A stretch of DNA of 64,000 nt. Source: Berberis thunbergii (Eukaryota; Streptophyta; Magnoliopsida; Ranunculales; Berberidaceae). Position numbers and translations under genes: made by a program. The notes under the pieces are model-generated. The model did no database searches. It worked only from the letters and a program-made list of their open reading frames with translations, and was not told the DNA's origin. This document shows positions 35,373 to 47,927 of this stretch, piece by piece. The stretch's first letter is position 1. Each line of letters begins with the position of its first letter. Location of the stretch: assembly GCA_003290165.1 (NCBI GenBank), contig QNQO01000593.1, positions 186,001 through 250,000 of the forward strand. The letters are read 5' to 3'.

Positions 35373-38300
35373 ATGGCTATCGATCTTGATACCTTACAAA
35401 CCAGGTATTTCTTCTCAAAATCTTTACTTTTCTTGGGAGGTTTTTGTTTTTCTTGAATTTATATTTCAAGTATTAGAATTGATCATGATGATAATTTGTT
35501 GATGTTGCATGTTGTAGTTTTTGAAAGTTGGGTTTTCTTTATTATCCATAGGTTGATTTTTGTATGGAATGTACTAAAACCCAATCTTTATTTCTTGGTG
35601 TTCTGTTCTGTTCTGTTCTGCTACAGGTATCTTGATTTGTGCAAGAAGCAAGAGGTGCTACCCAACTCAGCAATTTTGACAGCTTTTTCTAAGGTTTGCT
35701 CTTTTGATTTTAGTTTAGTTGATGTCTCTTCAGTGTTTATGAGCTATTTCTTAACATTAGATGGTTCAAGCAGAACATGAAAAAAATTGAACATTTTAAA
35801 TGGAATTACTTGAATATTAGGGTGTGTTTGGTTGCATGGAATCCTATGCCATGGGAATACATGAGGGGACCTCCATATTTTATGCTAATGGTGGGAATGA
35901 AAGTCACATGAACATGAGAATCACATGCCTTCGGGGACCAAGGAATGTGATTCTCATGTTCATGGTACTTTCATTCCCACCATTGATTACAAAATCAAAT
36001 GGTGAATGTGGAGTGATACATCAATTTAGTCTAAAATGTAAGGGTTCCCTCATGGATTCCCATGACATAGGATTCCATCCAGCCAAACGCACCCTTAATA
36101 CTTAGGAATTTATGTGATTGTGAATGCGTTGATAGGTTTTTTGGATGGGAAGTGTTAAAGTCTAGGAATTTCATGGTAATGACCATTAAGACACATTAGA
36201 GTATCCACAGGAGCCGTAGATCAAAGCATATTTGTCAAGTATTAGATGATGTATCCAAGCCATTCTCGAAGCAATGATTAGTTTAGTAGTAGTACCTTTG
36301 GTGCGACATACTAAAGGTGCATCTGTGACAACATAATGTGGTTCTATTATTTGTCATGTAAAAGGCTGTTGACGCATTGCCCAAGTGTATGGCAGTATTA
36401 ATGCTCTTTTAGGTAGGGGGTATGTTATTTGTAGGGATGTTATGCACCTTAGTAAGGGTGCGCCAACGCCTTGGATTGACACCGACATTTTGTAAATGTG
36501 GAGAGATACACAACTACACTCCATGGTGTAATGTGGAAATAGAAAGGTGCCTTAGATTATTCCTTCTTAGATCCTTCGTTCAGACTTATTTTCAACATTA
36601 CGCCTACTGTTTTCAAGGCATGCGAGGGATACCTGAAACACCTGTGGAATGTTAGTTCAGGCGTTTTAACTTTTGTAGTGTCCGCACAGGGGCTGAGGCC
36701 TGAGTGAGGTGCTTGCCAGTCTTTTATATTATATTATATTATACTATTTATTTATTTTGTTGTTATGATCTAACAATGTCATGCAGATTATTATTTATAA
36801 AATTTTTAGAATGAATCCATTTCCTTTTTTGTTGGTTTTTCTTATAGTAGTTAATATAAAAAAACTATAATTGTTTCTTCGAGTTTACACCTCAGTACCG
36901 CCTCACTCATACACAAAGGCGCATGTCTTGTCTCACAGGCTACTTCAATGCCTTGCATCATGCCTCAGCCTTTGAAATCATTGACGTTTGGTTTGACAAC
37001 CAGATTTAATTAAAACTATAATGTAATTTAGTTGGTTCATGCATAGAGTTGTTATCAATTTTTTCTAATTCACTGGTACTGACTAGTGACTACCTTTTTC
37101 TTGTCTATTATCCAGGTGAAGCTTCAAAAATTTTACAACAAGCTATGTGGCCTACAGGTTTTCCTAGACCAGCTGAATGATCTTGATCTTCCCCCGCTTA
37201 TTGATCTATTACCTTCAATCGATTCATCCGAGATAGATGCCATTGACATACTTCATGGATCACCCTCTGTATTGAATGGAGAATATGTTTTGTCTTTGAT
37301 GCGTGCAGTCAATCAGAAACTTCGAACCGTTGATCTTCATGATTCATCTTTCGGAAAAGAATTTCTACAGTATGTTTATGTTCCTTTCTTTTGATATGGC
37401 AGTATATTTGAACTTGAATAGGCAGGGTTAGTGATGTTTAGCTGTATTTAATCAATTTTATTGTTAGTAAATGAGGCATGGCAACATACTTTAAAATACA
37501 TCTAGATGATTTGCCACCCACTTCTTGTTTTATAACTTTGTGAACCAATGCTAAAAATTATGTTAGGCATGTAACTATGCACCAATAATTACTGAACTAA
37601 ACATGAAATTCCATAAGAATAAAATTTCGAAGCGGTTGGTGAACTAAAAAGGGATTAGAGGGGAATGGGGCTTTTGAAGGTGAAGGCATGGTGAAGACTG
37701 GGTGGGGTGAGTAGAGCTGGTTGTTGCGCTTGCAGAATATGGAAGAGTAACTCCACCACCCTTCTCATGATTTTGTATTGTTTATTAAGCTCCAACAGTA
37801 GAGTGGCATAGTATAAATTTTAAAGCAACCCCACATGGTGTATGGTTTTGTGAATTTATGCAAGCTTGATTGTGTCTAAGCCGTTGACAAAGGATATCCG
37901 CAGATCAACTTTTTTGGTTTCTATTTTGTTTTATATAATTTTTTTTCCATTGATAAAACAGGAACTCGATCTTGTATAACATCATTACTTCTGCATCTTT
38001 CTTCAGGGATCTACTTTGCGGTGGATTGACATGTCAAGTCCTAAATTTAAGGTCTTCTCATATTCGTAAGCTCAACATGAGTGGGAAGTTCATGCAGTTA
38101 CATACCCTTAATTTGGATTTCAGTATTTCGCTCACTAACTTCCAGGAGGATTGTTTCACTTGCATGCCAAATCTGATGTGTGTCTCCATGTGCGAAACCA
38201 GAATTTCTAGTCTCTGGAACGCCAGTGCTGCAATATCAAAACTCCCATCATTGGTGGAACTCCGCTTTCAGAATTGTTTGTGTTGTAACGACACTAGGCC

Positions 38301-41300
38301 ATGTTCCACATCACTCAGTAAGAAAGCAAATCCCGTTACCTTCAGCAGAACTGGTTCAAATCATTTAGGTGTTTATTCTCATTTGGAGACACCGTCTATT
38401 GGTAGTGGGGATCTGGTATCTCAGACTCCACAATACTCTCGCAGGCAACAAGAGGAGACACATACAAACTTGGTTATCAATCATGTGCCACTTGAAAATA
38501 CAACTGAAGAATCGTCAGAGGCTTCAGATGATAGTGAATTTGACTTTTCAAGTCATCAGCAGAGAACAGGAATGGAAGAGCTAATGTCTGATCTTCTTTC
38601 TGAGTTGAGTAGACGTACTTTGCCAGGTAAATGAGGTATAGACTTATTACTACCTAAAACTTGAGATTATTGTAGTAGATCATTTTTCAAGAGAATTATG
38701 ATTGGTAATATTTATATTTGCTGTTTGTTTGACTGGGTACTTCTCGTATACCCTGGATTGCAGAAGAGGGAGGGTCTTTAGCCGATGTCTTCAATTTGAG
38801 ACAGTGCATAGAGGGAGCACAAACAAAGAAGTATGCAGTACACCATCCTTCTCCTATTTGCTTCGAAAAACACTATAGAGAGTATATGGTAGTTTCACTG
38901 CCGCGACTGAAAGTTTTGGACAATTTGCCAATAAACGACCCAGAGAGAGAATCAGCCAAAGATATCATTTCAAAGTATTATGAGCACTGTCCTTACAACA
39001 GACAGGGAAAAGAGAATCTTGTCAGTGTCTTGCAGAAGCGTGAAATGGGAGCAAATATCTCTTACTTGCCACAACTGCCCAACATGACGTCGCCTTATCC
39101 TATTCACAGGAGTCAGCATTTCTTTTCCAGGTCAATTTGTGCTGCTAAAGTTGGTTCTTTTTCATGGCCACTCCTCCATCCAGTATCCAAGCTTAGTAGA
39201 ATATCAATGGAAGAAAGTAAGAGCTCGCGGCCAAGACAGTTTGAGTATCATCCATTAGACTCCAGTCTTATGGTTTTTGGAACTCTGGATGGTGAAGTAG
39301 TTGTTATCAATCATGAAAGCGGTAAACTTGTTGGTTATTTATCCTCCATAGGAACGTCGAGCAGTGTGCTAGGGCTCTCTTGGCTCAGAAGATATCCATC
39401 AAAGGTATTTGATTAACACATGAACTCAATCAAGAGAATAATTCTTTAATCATTTCTAACCAATTTATGTACCTCTTTTGTGATTTTCAGTAATATAGTC
39501 TCGGCCTTATTAGTGGGTGATCATAAACTTAAACAAGAAGAGTATGCTACCAAATGGATATATGAGATAAATTTATTTTAAGCTGCATTCGGCAGGTCTT
39601 TCCAAGGAACCAGTGTGACAATTTGAACTCTTTGCTCTTCTAAGAGTTGGCTGAACTTTAGTGGACTTCTCACTGACTAGCATAATTTAAACCATGATCA
39701 CGAGCAAGTGCATAAATATACTCCTGAAATAGAATTGGATATAGGAAGGCTTGTTGTCGAGTTGTATAGGAGATTTTGGCAGAATGTGTCAGATGGTCTT
39801 GCATGTACTATACATATATTCCAACTATGGATTCTGTTACCTTCTAGATTACTCAGACTTGCTAACATTTTATAGTCCCGAACTTGCCAAGATTATTAAC
39901 CTATGAGTGAGCTGTTTTAACTAGTCAAAATTGTGTTTTTGTAATTTTGAAAATTCTGTACGCTTATTTCTGCTTGTAATGGAGCCTTGTTGACATGGCG
40001 ATTTCTGATAATTATGTTTCTTTTATATTTCAGCTCATTGTTGGTTCTGATAATGGGTCCCTGCAATTATATGATATACGTCAAATGCTGCTCACTCAAA
40101 GACATCAGTTCATAGACAGTGTCACATTTGATGATTTCGAGCAACTGACATCAGTCCACGTCAATTCGACGGATGAATATCTTATTGCTAGTGGGTATTC
40201 AAAAAATGTTGCTCTGTATGATATAAGCAGTGGAAAGCGTATACAAATGTTTGCCGACATGCACCGAGGACATATCAATGTTGTTAAATTTTCCAATCAT
40301 TCACCCTCCATGTTTGCTACTGCATCATTTGACCGTGATGTCAAGATGTGGGACTTGAGGCAAAGACCAACACAACCCTGCTATACAACGTCAAGCTCAA
40401 GAGGAAATGTAACAGTGTGCTTTTCTCCAGATGACCACTATCTGCTCACATCTTCCGTTGATAATGAGGTACTTTTGTATAGGATATCTTAACATCAACT
40501 TAGAATTAGGACTGATATGTGTGGGAGAGCATGGTGACATCAATATCATATTGCTCTGTTATAGAGTATTGACTGCTTTGTGCTCGTTTAATTCGGTCAG
40601 AAGATTTAATAGGTGAAGGACCCATTTGATGACCCATATGTATGTTTATAGCAGTATTTCCAAATAAAATTTTACTGGATGGAATTGGCATTTGTTTGAG
40701 GCTAACAAAGAATCCTCAGGTTAAACAACTCCTGGCAGTAGACGGAAGGACCCACATGAAATTTGACATAGCTTCAACAGGAAGTTCTCAGAACTACACT
40801 CGTTCTTATTACATGAACGGGAGGGATTACATTATCAGTGGGAGTAGTGATGAACATGTTATCCGAATTTGCTGTGCTCAAACTGGAAGACGACTTAGGG
40901 ATGTTTCTTTAGAGGTAACTGAACTCTTTTATATATCATTCTAATTATCTTATTTAACACACATATATGCAAAGTGATTTAAAAAATTAGAATGAGTAAT
41001 TAGGAGATGGTCTTTTCAAAAGTGTTCAGATTTATTGGTTTAGTTTTCTTTTTTGTTCCCAAAAGGCAACATCTATGAATTTATCTCATGCTTTTGACAG
41101 TGTTTTGGCATAGCATTTGTTCATAACCTAGTCTACCGTCAGTTAGCTGTATTATGTGGAGAGTGCTGTCTCTTTTTATGTATCATTTACATGTGTTAAT
41201 GATCATTACTAGTATCCTATTTCATCTGTTTCGCCATTTGTCTTGAGATTTAAATGAATGTCTTTGTACATGTCTGTCAGGGGTATGACTAAAACAGTAT

Positions 41301-42429
41301 ATTCTTTTTACATTGTGCATTAGAAGGAACGTGTTTCTGCTTATACGGAGGATAACTTTGATGTACAAAAAAAAAAAAATCATGGAGGTGGATAATCATC
41401 ATTTGATTGGTGCGCCTCTGTCCACCTTCTGTCATCTTCTATAAAGAGTCTGATCTTGCTAAAAAAATGTTTCTCTTGTGCAAGTGTTTTGTGAAACCTT
41501 CTCCAAACCAAAACAGAAACAACGCAAAATCTTAACAAAAACAATGCAGAATGCTCGAGTTTGATTGGTTTTCTGATGAACTGCTCCTTGTTGCTTTACA
41601 GGCTAGGGGTTCAGCCAATGCTATGTTTGTGCAGTCTTTGAGAGGTGATCCTTTCAGGGTGAGTTTTCAACTGGTTAATGAAAGCCATTGTACTGTCGAA
41701 TCATTGTTTATATTAGTTTTGATGCTATTACATGCATTTGTACATCTCTTGTTTTCTCTGTTTTTAGTCAATAATTTTCATTTTAAAACAAATTCCGTTC
41801 ATTTTTTCCTAACGACGTGGTATCTTTTTTTTCTTTTTGTTTTTTTGATACGACAAGGATGTGGTATCACCATAATTGCGATTGTTAGAACATCGAAGAT
41901 GGAACTGCCTGGAGACAATAGGTCTTTAGTAAAGACAACTATTTGAAAGAATCTAGTGAAAAACATCTTTATAACCTAGTCCTCATAAGGTGGCTTTCTT
42001 AATGTTTAAGATTGCCAGTGTTGCGGTTTTGTCCTCGTAGAGTTAATCAATGCTATCCGTCTCTCTACAAAATTGGGAATGTATAAGTTTTTAGCTGGAT
42101 TTTGAATCCTAAATGCATTTTATCATTAACTTAATGCTAGTTAACTGTATTAGTTCACGAGATGCCAATGTTTTTTATATTCTCTGCTGTCCAGGACTTT
42201 CATATGAGTGTTTTAGCAACATATATGCGACCCAGCTCAAAATCTGAAATCATCAAGGTATCAATTTCACCTTAATTCTTATTTCTAGACTTCTTTTGGA
42301 GTATCAATATTTTGTGATAAGTTAGTCGAAACCTATCTGCAGGTCAACTTGATGACATCCGGCGATCCTGACAATGTACATTCTTGTCATCAACAGAATT
42401 CTCGCCCCTCCTTTGCTATGGGAGGTTGA
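35373..42429 (+). CDS. LRR-like/WD40 repeat protein with DWD box, candidate CUL4-DDB1 substrate receptor (10 exons)
   Basis: Exons are 35373-35404, 35627-35693, 37116-37369, 38007-38626, 38764-39404, 40034-40468, 40720-40914, 41602-41658, 42195-42257 and 42343-42429; all junctions are GT-AG and all phases agree, giving 816 residues. Residues about 60-210 have leucine-rich strands ([46 protein letters not shown]). About 230-330 is acidic and Ser-rich. The C-terminal half is a WD40 domain ([49 protein letters not shown]). Residues 632-647, [16 protein letters not shown], fit the 16-residue DWD box that binds DDB1 in CUL4 E3 ligases, so a role as adaptor is inferred. Related two-domain proteins occur in plants as transducin/WD40 family members; I do not assign a symbol. 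Intron 2 contains a Harbinger MITE. Confidence 0.88.
35820..36094. mobile_element. Harbinger/Tourist-like MITE in intron 2 of the LRR-WD40 gene
   Basis: 275-bp palindromic element, GGGTGTGTTTGGTTGCATGG at the left and AGCCAAACGCACCC at the right, flanked by TTA on both sides (35817-35819 and 36095-36097). It is homologous to 26235-26562. The apparent ORF across it is an artefact of the palindrome. Confidence 0.8.
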
Positions 42430-44192
42430 TTTGTTCATCTCCAGTTTGTACAAATGTGTATAAAAGGTGATCGATAATAGTTGTACATATTATCAGTGAT
42501 GTTGTCAGAGGTGGCTCTAGTGCACGCTGAACCACCTGCACATACAAATGTTTTATATATTGTAGTTGCATCTACTTTGTATTCTGACTGTTTGGTTGAA
42601 GGAATTGTAGTCCATATCAACTTCTCTTTTATCACTTCAAAAATCTGAATTAGGCCTTCGACAGAACAGTAAAGTTTGGAAAATTTGGTAAGCTTTGTGT
42701 CGAAATAGCTGTGATTTATAGCGTGGCAATGGTTGAGCAGTGTCTGAGGTCCCACTCTCTTGAATGTGCTCTACTGAAATCCATTTCTTGATAATGGTGG
42801 TCAATCAAAGGACAGTTGGATTTAATCTGCCAGCCAGCTCTTTAAGTGCACATCAAAGAAAAAAATTAAAGAGCAAAAGTTGATTCTCTTCATCTTTAGT
42901 TCTTTACAGCTTCATTAGTGTGTAAAGATGCATTCAACCTACTGCATTCATATTTGGTTATATGGCGAGGCATCATGGTAGAACCCTTAAGGAGTGATGG
43001 AATCGCGTATTTTGCCTTTGCATCCGATCGCTGGGGATGCTTTAAATCAAATAAAGATCGAATAATTGCATAAACAAGTTCGGCAGTGATTGACAAGGGA
43101 CCATTTCATGTGTAAGATATAATTTTCCTTTCCTTGACAGTGAACATGATGCATCATCAAACATAGCAACAACATGGTTTGGTCTTGAATTATTCATTAG
43201 TTAGATGCTTGCATGAATTTAGCACATCTTGTGCCAAAATGCCCAACTGGTACGTGTTGGTGTATCCAAATGGAGTTTCAATATCAAATAGCCTTACAAA
43301 GAATCAATATTTTGTCAGTAAATAGACAATTAAACAGCGAAAATATGCATAACAAGGAAAATGGCTAACGAAACATACCCAAGAGTAAAATGTACGTCAT
43401 GAAATTTATATATTACATGATAAATATATCATTTGAAGTTAAATACGGATGATAATTACATTTATATTATTTTGGGCAATGACATTGAACGTTCGAGAGT
43501 CCAGCACATCACGTGACACGGCACACCCCACAGTGGCAAAGGAGAAGAGTCCTTTTCGCCTTTTTGCTTCTATTTCAACACCTCTTCAATCTCAAAGCTC
43601 TCCACACCTGCCCCAAAATGCTCTGGCTTACTATAAGCCTGTGGAAAATTTCATAAGTGCAAAAATATTTGATTTTGAATAATTTAGAAAAAAAAATTAT
43701 CCGTAACTGTTCAATTACTGAGTCATCACATCTTTTTGACAATAATTTAGGATATACATTGAAATTAATAAAAATGACAACTGTGATCCAAATGATCAAA
43801 CCTGCAAACTCACTATATGCATAGTAAAAAATCACTTGGCCTTAGACTAGTCATTCATTGTGCATGGCATATCGAACAAAATTATCATTAGGAAGCAACT
43901 GTATAGTACTATTACATCAAAGATGTATCAATTGAGTTGGTAGAGGTGTAACAGTCTGACAAATAGTATCACACGTTACGAGTTAAAACAAATATTTGCA
44001 AGAAGGGAAGGTGTGACCAAATACCAAACCCTCCTTCCTTGATTGCCTTTCATCAAAAGTGCAGTAGCAGTAAGTAAAGAAAAGGGTAAAGAAACCGCGT
44101 AAAGAAAAGTGAAACACACATAACACTGATCCCTCATGACAACTGTAATACAATTTTTATAAGAGCATCCACATACACCCAAAAATCTGTTC
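42430..44192. other. Spacer between the WD40 and GASA genes
   Basis: The left part holds the WD40 gene 3' untranslated region. 43290-43390 is a reverse partial copy of the dispersed repeat family. About 43381-43560 is the paralog of 45478-45840 without the inserted MITE (see findings). No other gene. Confidence 0.45.
43381..43560. repeat. Segment paralogous to 45478-45840 (empty MITE site)
   Basis: Both segments share GAAATTTATATATTACA, AAGTTAAA.A...ATGA, TTTTGGGCAA/TTTTAGGCAA, then CACATCACGTGACACGGCAC and AGTGGCAAA.GAGAAG. The copy here reads straight through the point where the other carries a 198-bp fold-back MITE plus a 9-bp duplication. Confidence 0.75.
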
Positions 44193-44200
44193 TATAAATA
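44193..44200 (+). promoter_or_regulatory. TATA box of the first GASA gene
   Basis: TATAAATA lies 112 bp before the ATG, in context CTGTTCTATAAATAGCCCTT. The two other GASA copies have the same box and context at 50869-50876 and 57199-57206. Confidence 0.7.
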
Positions 44201-44304
44201 GCCCTTCACCACTCTCCCAACTCTCCATCATTAAACCAAAAAAAAAAAAAAATTCCACCAAATCCACTTTCCCTATACATTTTGAGTCACCAAAAGAAAT
44301 AGAA

Positions 44305-44683
44305 ATGAAGGTGGTTTTTGCAACAATGGTCCTTCTAGCTATTGTTATGAGCTCATCTATCATTCAAGTTATCATCGCTGATTCAAGTAAGTTTATGAAA
44401 ATAAATGTTATATTTAAGAGATTAATCACTTTATATTATAATTATTACATGTTTTGATTGTTGATCTTGGGTGTGTTTTGTTTTATGTTTTTATAAAGGT
44501 TTTTGCGACGGAAAGTGTAAAGAAAGGTGCTCAAAAGCTGGAGTGGCTGATCGATGTTTGAAGTATTGTGGTATTTGCTGCGAAGAGTGTCAATGTGTTC
44601 CTTCTGGTACTTATGGACACAAGGATGAGTGTCCTTGTTATAGGGACAAGAAGAACACCAAGGGCAATCCCAAGTGTCCTTGA
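44305..44683 (+). CDS. GASA/snakin-type peptide, copy 1
   Basis: Exons 44305-44386 and 44499-44683 (donor GTAAGT, acceptor AAAG) give 88 residues. The signal peptide is about residues 1-25 ([18 protein letters not shown]...). The mature part is nearly all GASA domain with the full set of 12 cysteines: C-x3-C-x3-C-x8-C-x3-C-x2-CC-x2-C-x-C-x11-C-x-C-x10-C, including the GICCEEC and CVPSGTYG blocks and the C-terminal KCP. Family members are secreted, disulfide-rich peptides, gibberellin- and stress-responsive or antimicrobial. A TATA box lies 112 bp upstream. This copy is clearly diverged from the pair at 50973 and 57309. Confidence 0.93.
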
Positions 44684-45227
44684 TCGCGACGATGATGTTA
44701 TACATTTGAAAGAGAAACTCCGATTGATGCTACTAATAAACATAAATTTCTAGATCGAGTGTTTATAGTATCATAAAAAGAGGTTTTATGTCAGTTAATA
44801 AGGGGAGTTCCTTTGGTGTGATATGTGGAAATAAGCTTGTATTTATTTTTCTTCCTATAGAATGTTATATATCCTTGCTTTATTTATTATATATCTCTAA
44901 TTTCTCCATCTCTATGTTCCCTCCAGGTAACTTTATATTTCCATTGAATATATGATAAAGGCACTCTTAGAAAGCATTCTAGCAGCTCGTTGAGTATGCT
45001 TGAAAGTCTCAATTTTAGGCAACCGAGCTTTTATAGTCACTTTTTAGTCAGGTTTTGGACTTTACACTTCTACCTCTTTTATAAATAATATTTATGGTTG
45101 TATTTTAAAGAGAAGAAGTAAAAATGTAAAAACACCCACACCTGACCAAAAAAAATGACTTTAAAACAAAACTCATATGAAAACTCCATCAGCCATTTCC
45201 TTATACCTGTTTGGTGAAACATTCTTC
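44684..45227. other. 3' flank of GASA copy 1
   Basis: Contains the palindromic repeat at about 45035-45175. No gene before the cystatin remnant. Confidence 0.45.
45035..45175. repeat. Small palindromic repeat (TTTTATAAATAATATTTAT core)
   Basis: Left half GTCA.TTTT...CACTTCTAC and right half GTAAAAATGTAAAAACACCC...CTGACC...AATGAC are roughly inverted. Similar sequences occur at about 51762-51870 and 32620-32760, so it is a MITE-like family. Termini are not fixed. Confidence 0.45.
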
Positions 45228-45397
45228 ATTGATGGAAGAACTCCTGTTGGCGAATGGAAGCCTATACAAAAAATTGACAGACGCGCGTGTTGAAGAAATA
45301 GCAAAGTTTGCAGTTTATGAGTACAATAAATTGGGAAAGGATAAATGGCTCGTTTTTCATTATGTGGTTTCAAGGCGAGGAATAAGTAGTCGCTGGA
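45228..45397 (+). pseudogene. Phytocystatin (cysteine protease inhibitor) pseudogene
   Basis: Read across frames, three landmarks of plant cystatins appear in order: the N-terminal VGEWKPIQKI, the plant signature IAKFAVYEYN (pattern LARFAVxEHN) and the region of the reactive loop. A one-base insertion at about 45276 separates the first two. A second extra base at about 45373 and a CAA-to-TAA-type change destroy the QxVxG loop that would enter the protease cleft. The second half of a cystatin is missing, replaced by an A-rich run. No signal peptide is in frame. It is a dead copy; an active paralog elsewhere is likely. Confidence 0.75.
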
Positions 45398-45504
45398 AAA
45401 AAAAAAAAATTCCATCTCGTTATTGTGACACAGTAAATACCCAAATTAAAATTTGATGAGAAATTGCTAGTAACGGTCATGAAATTTATATATTACACAT
45501 ATAA

Positions 45505-45702
45505 CAGAAATTCTAAATGTCGAGTAAATGAGTGAGGAAACCAGCGAGGGAAGTGAGGTGGAGGGGGAAAACCGTTCACCCCCTCGGAATGCATACGCAA
45601 AAAAACAACGGCCCATATCCTAAAGAGGGTGAACGGTTTCCCCCTCCAACTCACTCCCCTCACTGGTTTCCTCGCTCATTTCCTCGCCATGTAGAATAAC
45701 TC
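45505..45702. mobile_element. Fold-back Mutator-type MITE, copy 3
   Basis: 198 bp with ends ATTCTAAATGTCGAG and CTCGCCATGTAGAAT, homologous to copies at 6557 and 6795 but more diverged. The flanking 9-mers are CACATATAA (45496-45504) and CACAGATAA (45703-45711), 8 of 9. The paralogous empty site near 43397 supports the borders. Confidence 0.78.
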
Positions 45703-45711
45703 CACAGATAA

Positions 45712-46478
45712 ATATATAATTTTAAGTTAAACATGTATGAGAGTTACATTTATACCATTTTAGGCAACGACATCAAACACATCACGTGACACGGCACGCC
45801 CCAAAGTGGCAAAAGAGAAGGGTGCTTTTCAGATGAGGATGACCCTGTCTCAAGGACGGAGCTACATGGGGGCAAGCGGATGACTAACTTTCGAAATTTT
45901 TTAGTTATTTCTAATATGCCATATGCCACCCGTCGATGATTCCGTTTAGAAAAACAAGGGTTTTTTAAATAAATATATATATTTTTAGAAAATTTGTATA
46001 TCGAGGTTTAGTTTTGTATTTGATTTATAAAACTTTTATGAATATGCATGAAAATTTTGAATCACTAATAGATGTTTGTATCCCAAGATTTATATGTGAG
46101 TTATTGTTTGAAGGACATTATATGTTTATCTTTTGTGCTTCTATAACGTAGCATCTTTTCCATCTAGAAATTATGGGACTGTTGTGTTCAAAAAAACGGA
46201 TAAATCTAAGACCTTGGTCTCGTTTAAATTCCTTGATGGATGAGTGTAAGAACATGATCTCCTTTAAATCACATTCACAGCAAATCACATGGATTTTAAA
46301 ATTTCACATATTAATCTTAGAAAGACAATTAATGCGAAAAATGTATTGTTGGGAGAGATACCATTCTATTGCCAATATTTTGGACATCACTTGGAAGAGG
46401 ATGATATGTTGTTCTCAAATCGAACCTAAATCATGGATCCACTCTTAGGTTGGGTACTCCGCTATCATTTTAGCTTTA
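45712..46478. other. Spacer
   Basis: The left part is the continuation of the paralogous segment (CACATCACGTGACACGGCAC). The 46173-46448 frame has no recognised domain. No gene called. Confidence 0.4.
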
Positions 46479-47924
46479 GGGGGTGGTATTCAATTACGAA
46501 TTTTAATGAATTGTGTTAGTTTTTAAAATCTATTAAAATTCAGGAGTATTAAATTAAGGATTTAAAATTATACATGTAAATTTATGGGTATTCAAATAGT
46601 GATTTTAAAGGATTGTTTTAAAATCCATCAAAATCAGGGGGCATTCAATTCATGCTTTTAAAAAATTCACCAAAATCAAGGATATTAAAAAAGTAGTGGA
46701 TTTTAATGAATTTGTTAAAGTTGTGGATTTTGAAGGATTTGTGAGTGAAAAGTATATATAATAAGAGTTATTCCAAATCCAACCTCCCCCTCATATTTCA
46801 ACGGATTTGTATTGGCTATTGTTAAATAACACCGTCATTACGCTAAATGATGCCACCATCCCATTTTTTTGTGATCTGCTCAAAGACACCACCACATTCC
46901 CTTCTATTCTCTATTCACAAGAGTAGCACCACCTCGCCCCATAACTTTCGTCCACACCACCATGCCCTACCACCGCTGACTGCACCACCACCCGCACTTT
47001 GATTTTCTCTTTTGTTCTTGTTTTTTTTGTTTTTTTTTTGTTTTTTCTTCTTCTTCTCATTCTCATTTTGTTCCTTTTATTTTTTCTTTTTCTTGTCATC
47101 TCTTCATTTTTTTTTCCCTTCTGATTTCTTATTCTTCTACTTTTCTCTTTGATTTTCTTCTTTTTTCTATTTTTTCTCCTTTTCCCATTTTTTTTCTTCT
47201 TCGCTCTTGCAGAGGTTCCTGCAAGTGGGGGGTTCCCCACTTGCCAAAACCTTCGCGAGGGCAAAAAAAATGAAAAAGAAAAAAAAGATAGGAGAAAAAG
47301 AAAAAAAAAACAAATAGAGAAAAAAGTGGAGGAGGAAGAGAAGAAGAAGAAAAAAGAAAATAACATAGAAGAAGAAAAGGTGAGGGGGAGGAGGTTGAGA
47401 ATGAGAAGATGAAAATGGGTGGAGGCGGTGATTGATGGAGAAGAAGAAGAAGAAGAAGAGGATGAGGAGGATGAGAGGTGGCGGTGGTGATTGGAAATGA
47501 ATAAGAATAAGAAGGGACGAGAGGTGGCGGTGGCAGGAATAACAATTTGAAGTAAAATAGTTATTTGTATTACTTTTGGACCATCTTCAATGTATTTGAT
47601 TTTTTTTTTTAATTTGAAATAAAATTCTCGTAACATACAAACAATTATTTAATTGATGTTTTGAGATATGTTTTATGATTTGTATTGACATGAATAACAA
47701 TGTAGGTGATGTTTTTTTATTGTTTCCTATGACTAATAACACATTTATAAAAATTCATTGAATTTATAAGAATCCATAACAAACTTTTATAAAATCTACA
47801 AAATCCAATCATTTAAAACTCATCAAAATCCAGTGAATTTTATAAAATCATTTGATACCTTTTAAAATCCATAAAATTTAAAATTTTTCAAAGTCCATTT
47901 AAATCCCAAATTGAATACCCCACC
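46479..47924. mobile_element. Large Harbinger-like MITE with purine/pyrimidine fold-back core
   Basis: Ends GGGGGTGGTATTCAATT and AATTGAATACCCCACC form a TIR, flanked by TTA (46476-46478 and 47925-47927). Subterminal regions repeat TTTTAATGGATTTT-like words in inverted order. The centre is a CT-rich arm (about 46990-47215), a short perfect hairpin GCAAGTGGGG/CCCCACTTGC at about 47220-47243, and a GA-rich arm (about 47255-47470). Long frames here are Ser- or Lys-rich artefacts. No transposase. Attribution to PIF/Harbinger rests on the 3-bp duplication. Confidence 0.6.
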
Positions 47925-47927
47925 TTA

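Noticed and set aside
35824..36105. 93-codon frame in the WD40 gene region
   Set aside because: Lies inside the intronic Harbinger-like MITE, and its two halves are the palindrome arms.
41551..41946. 131-codon frame as a separate gene
   Set aside because: It contains exon 8 of the WD40 gene and then reads into a T-rich intron; the donor at 41659 fits the gene model.
46911..47636. 241-codon and overlapping Ser/Lys-rich frames
   Set aside because: They arise from the CT-rich and GA-rich arms of the MITE core; several frames on both strands are open for the same compositional reason.
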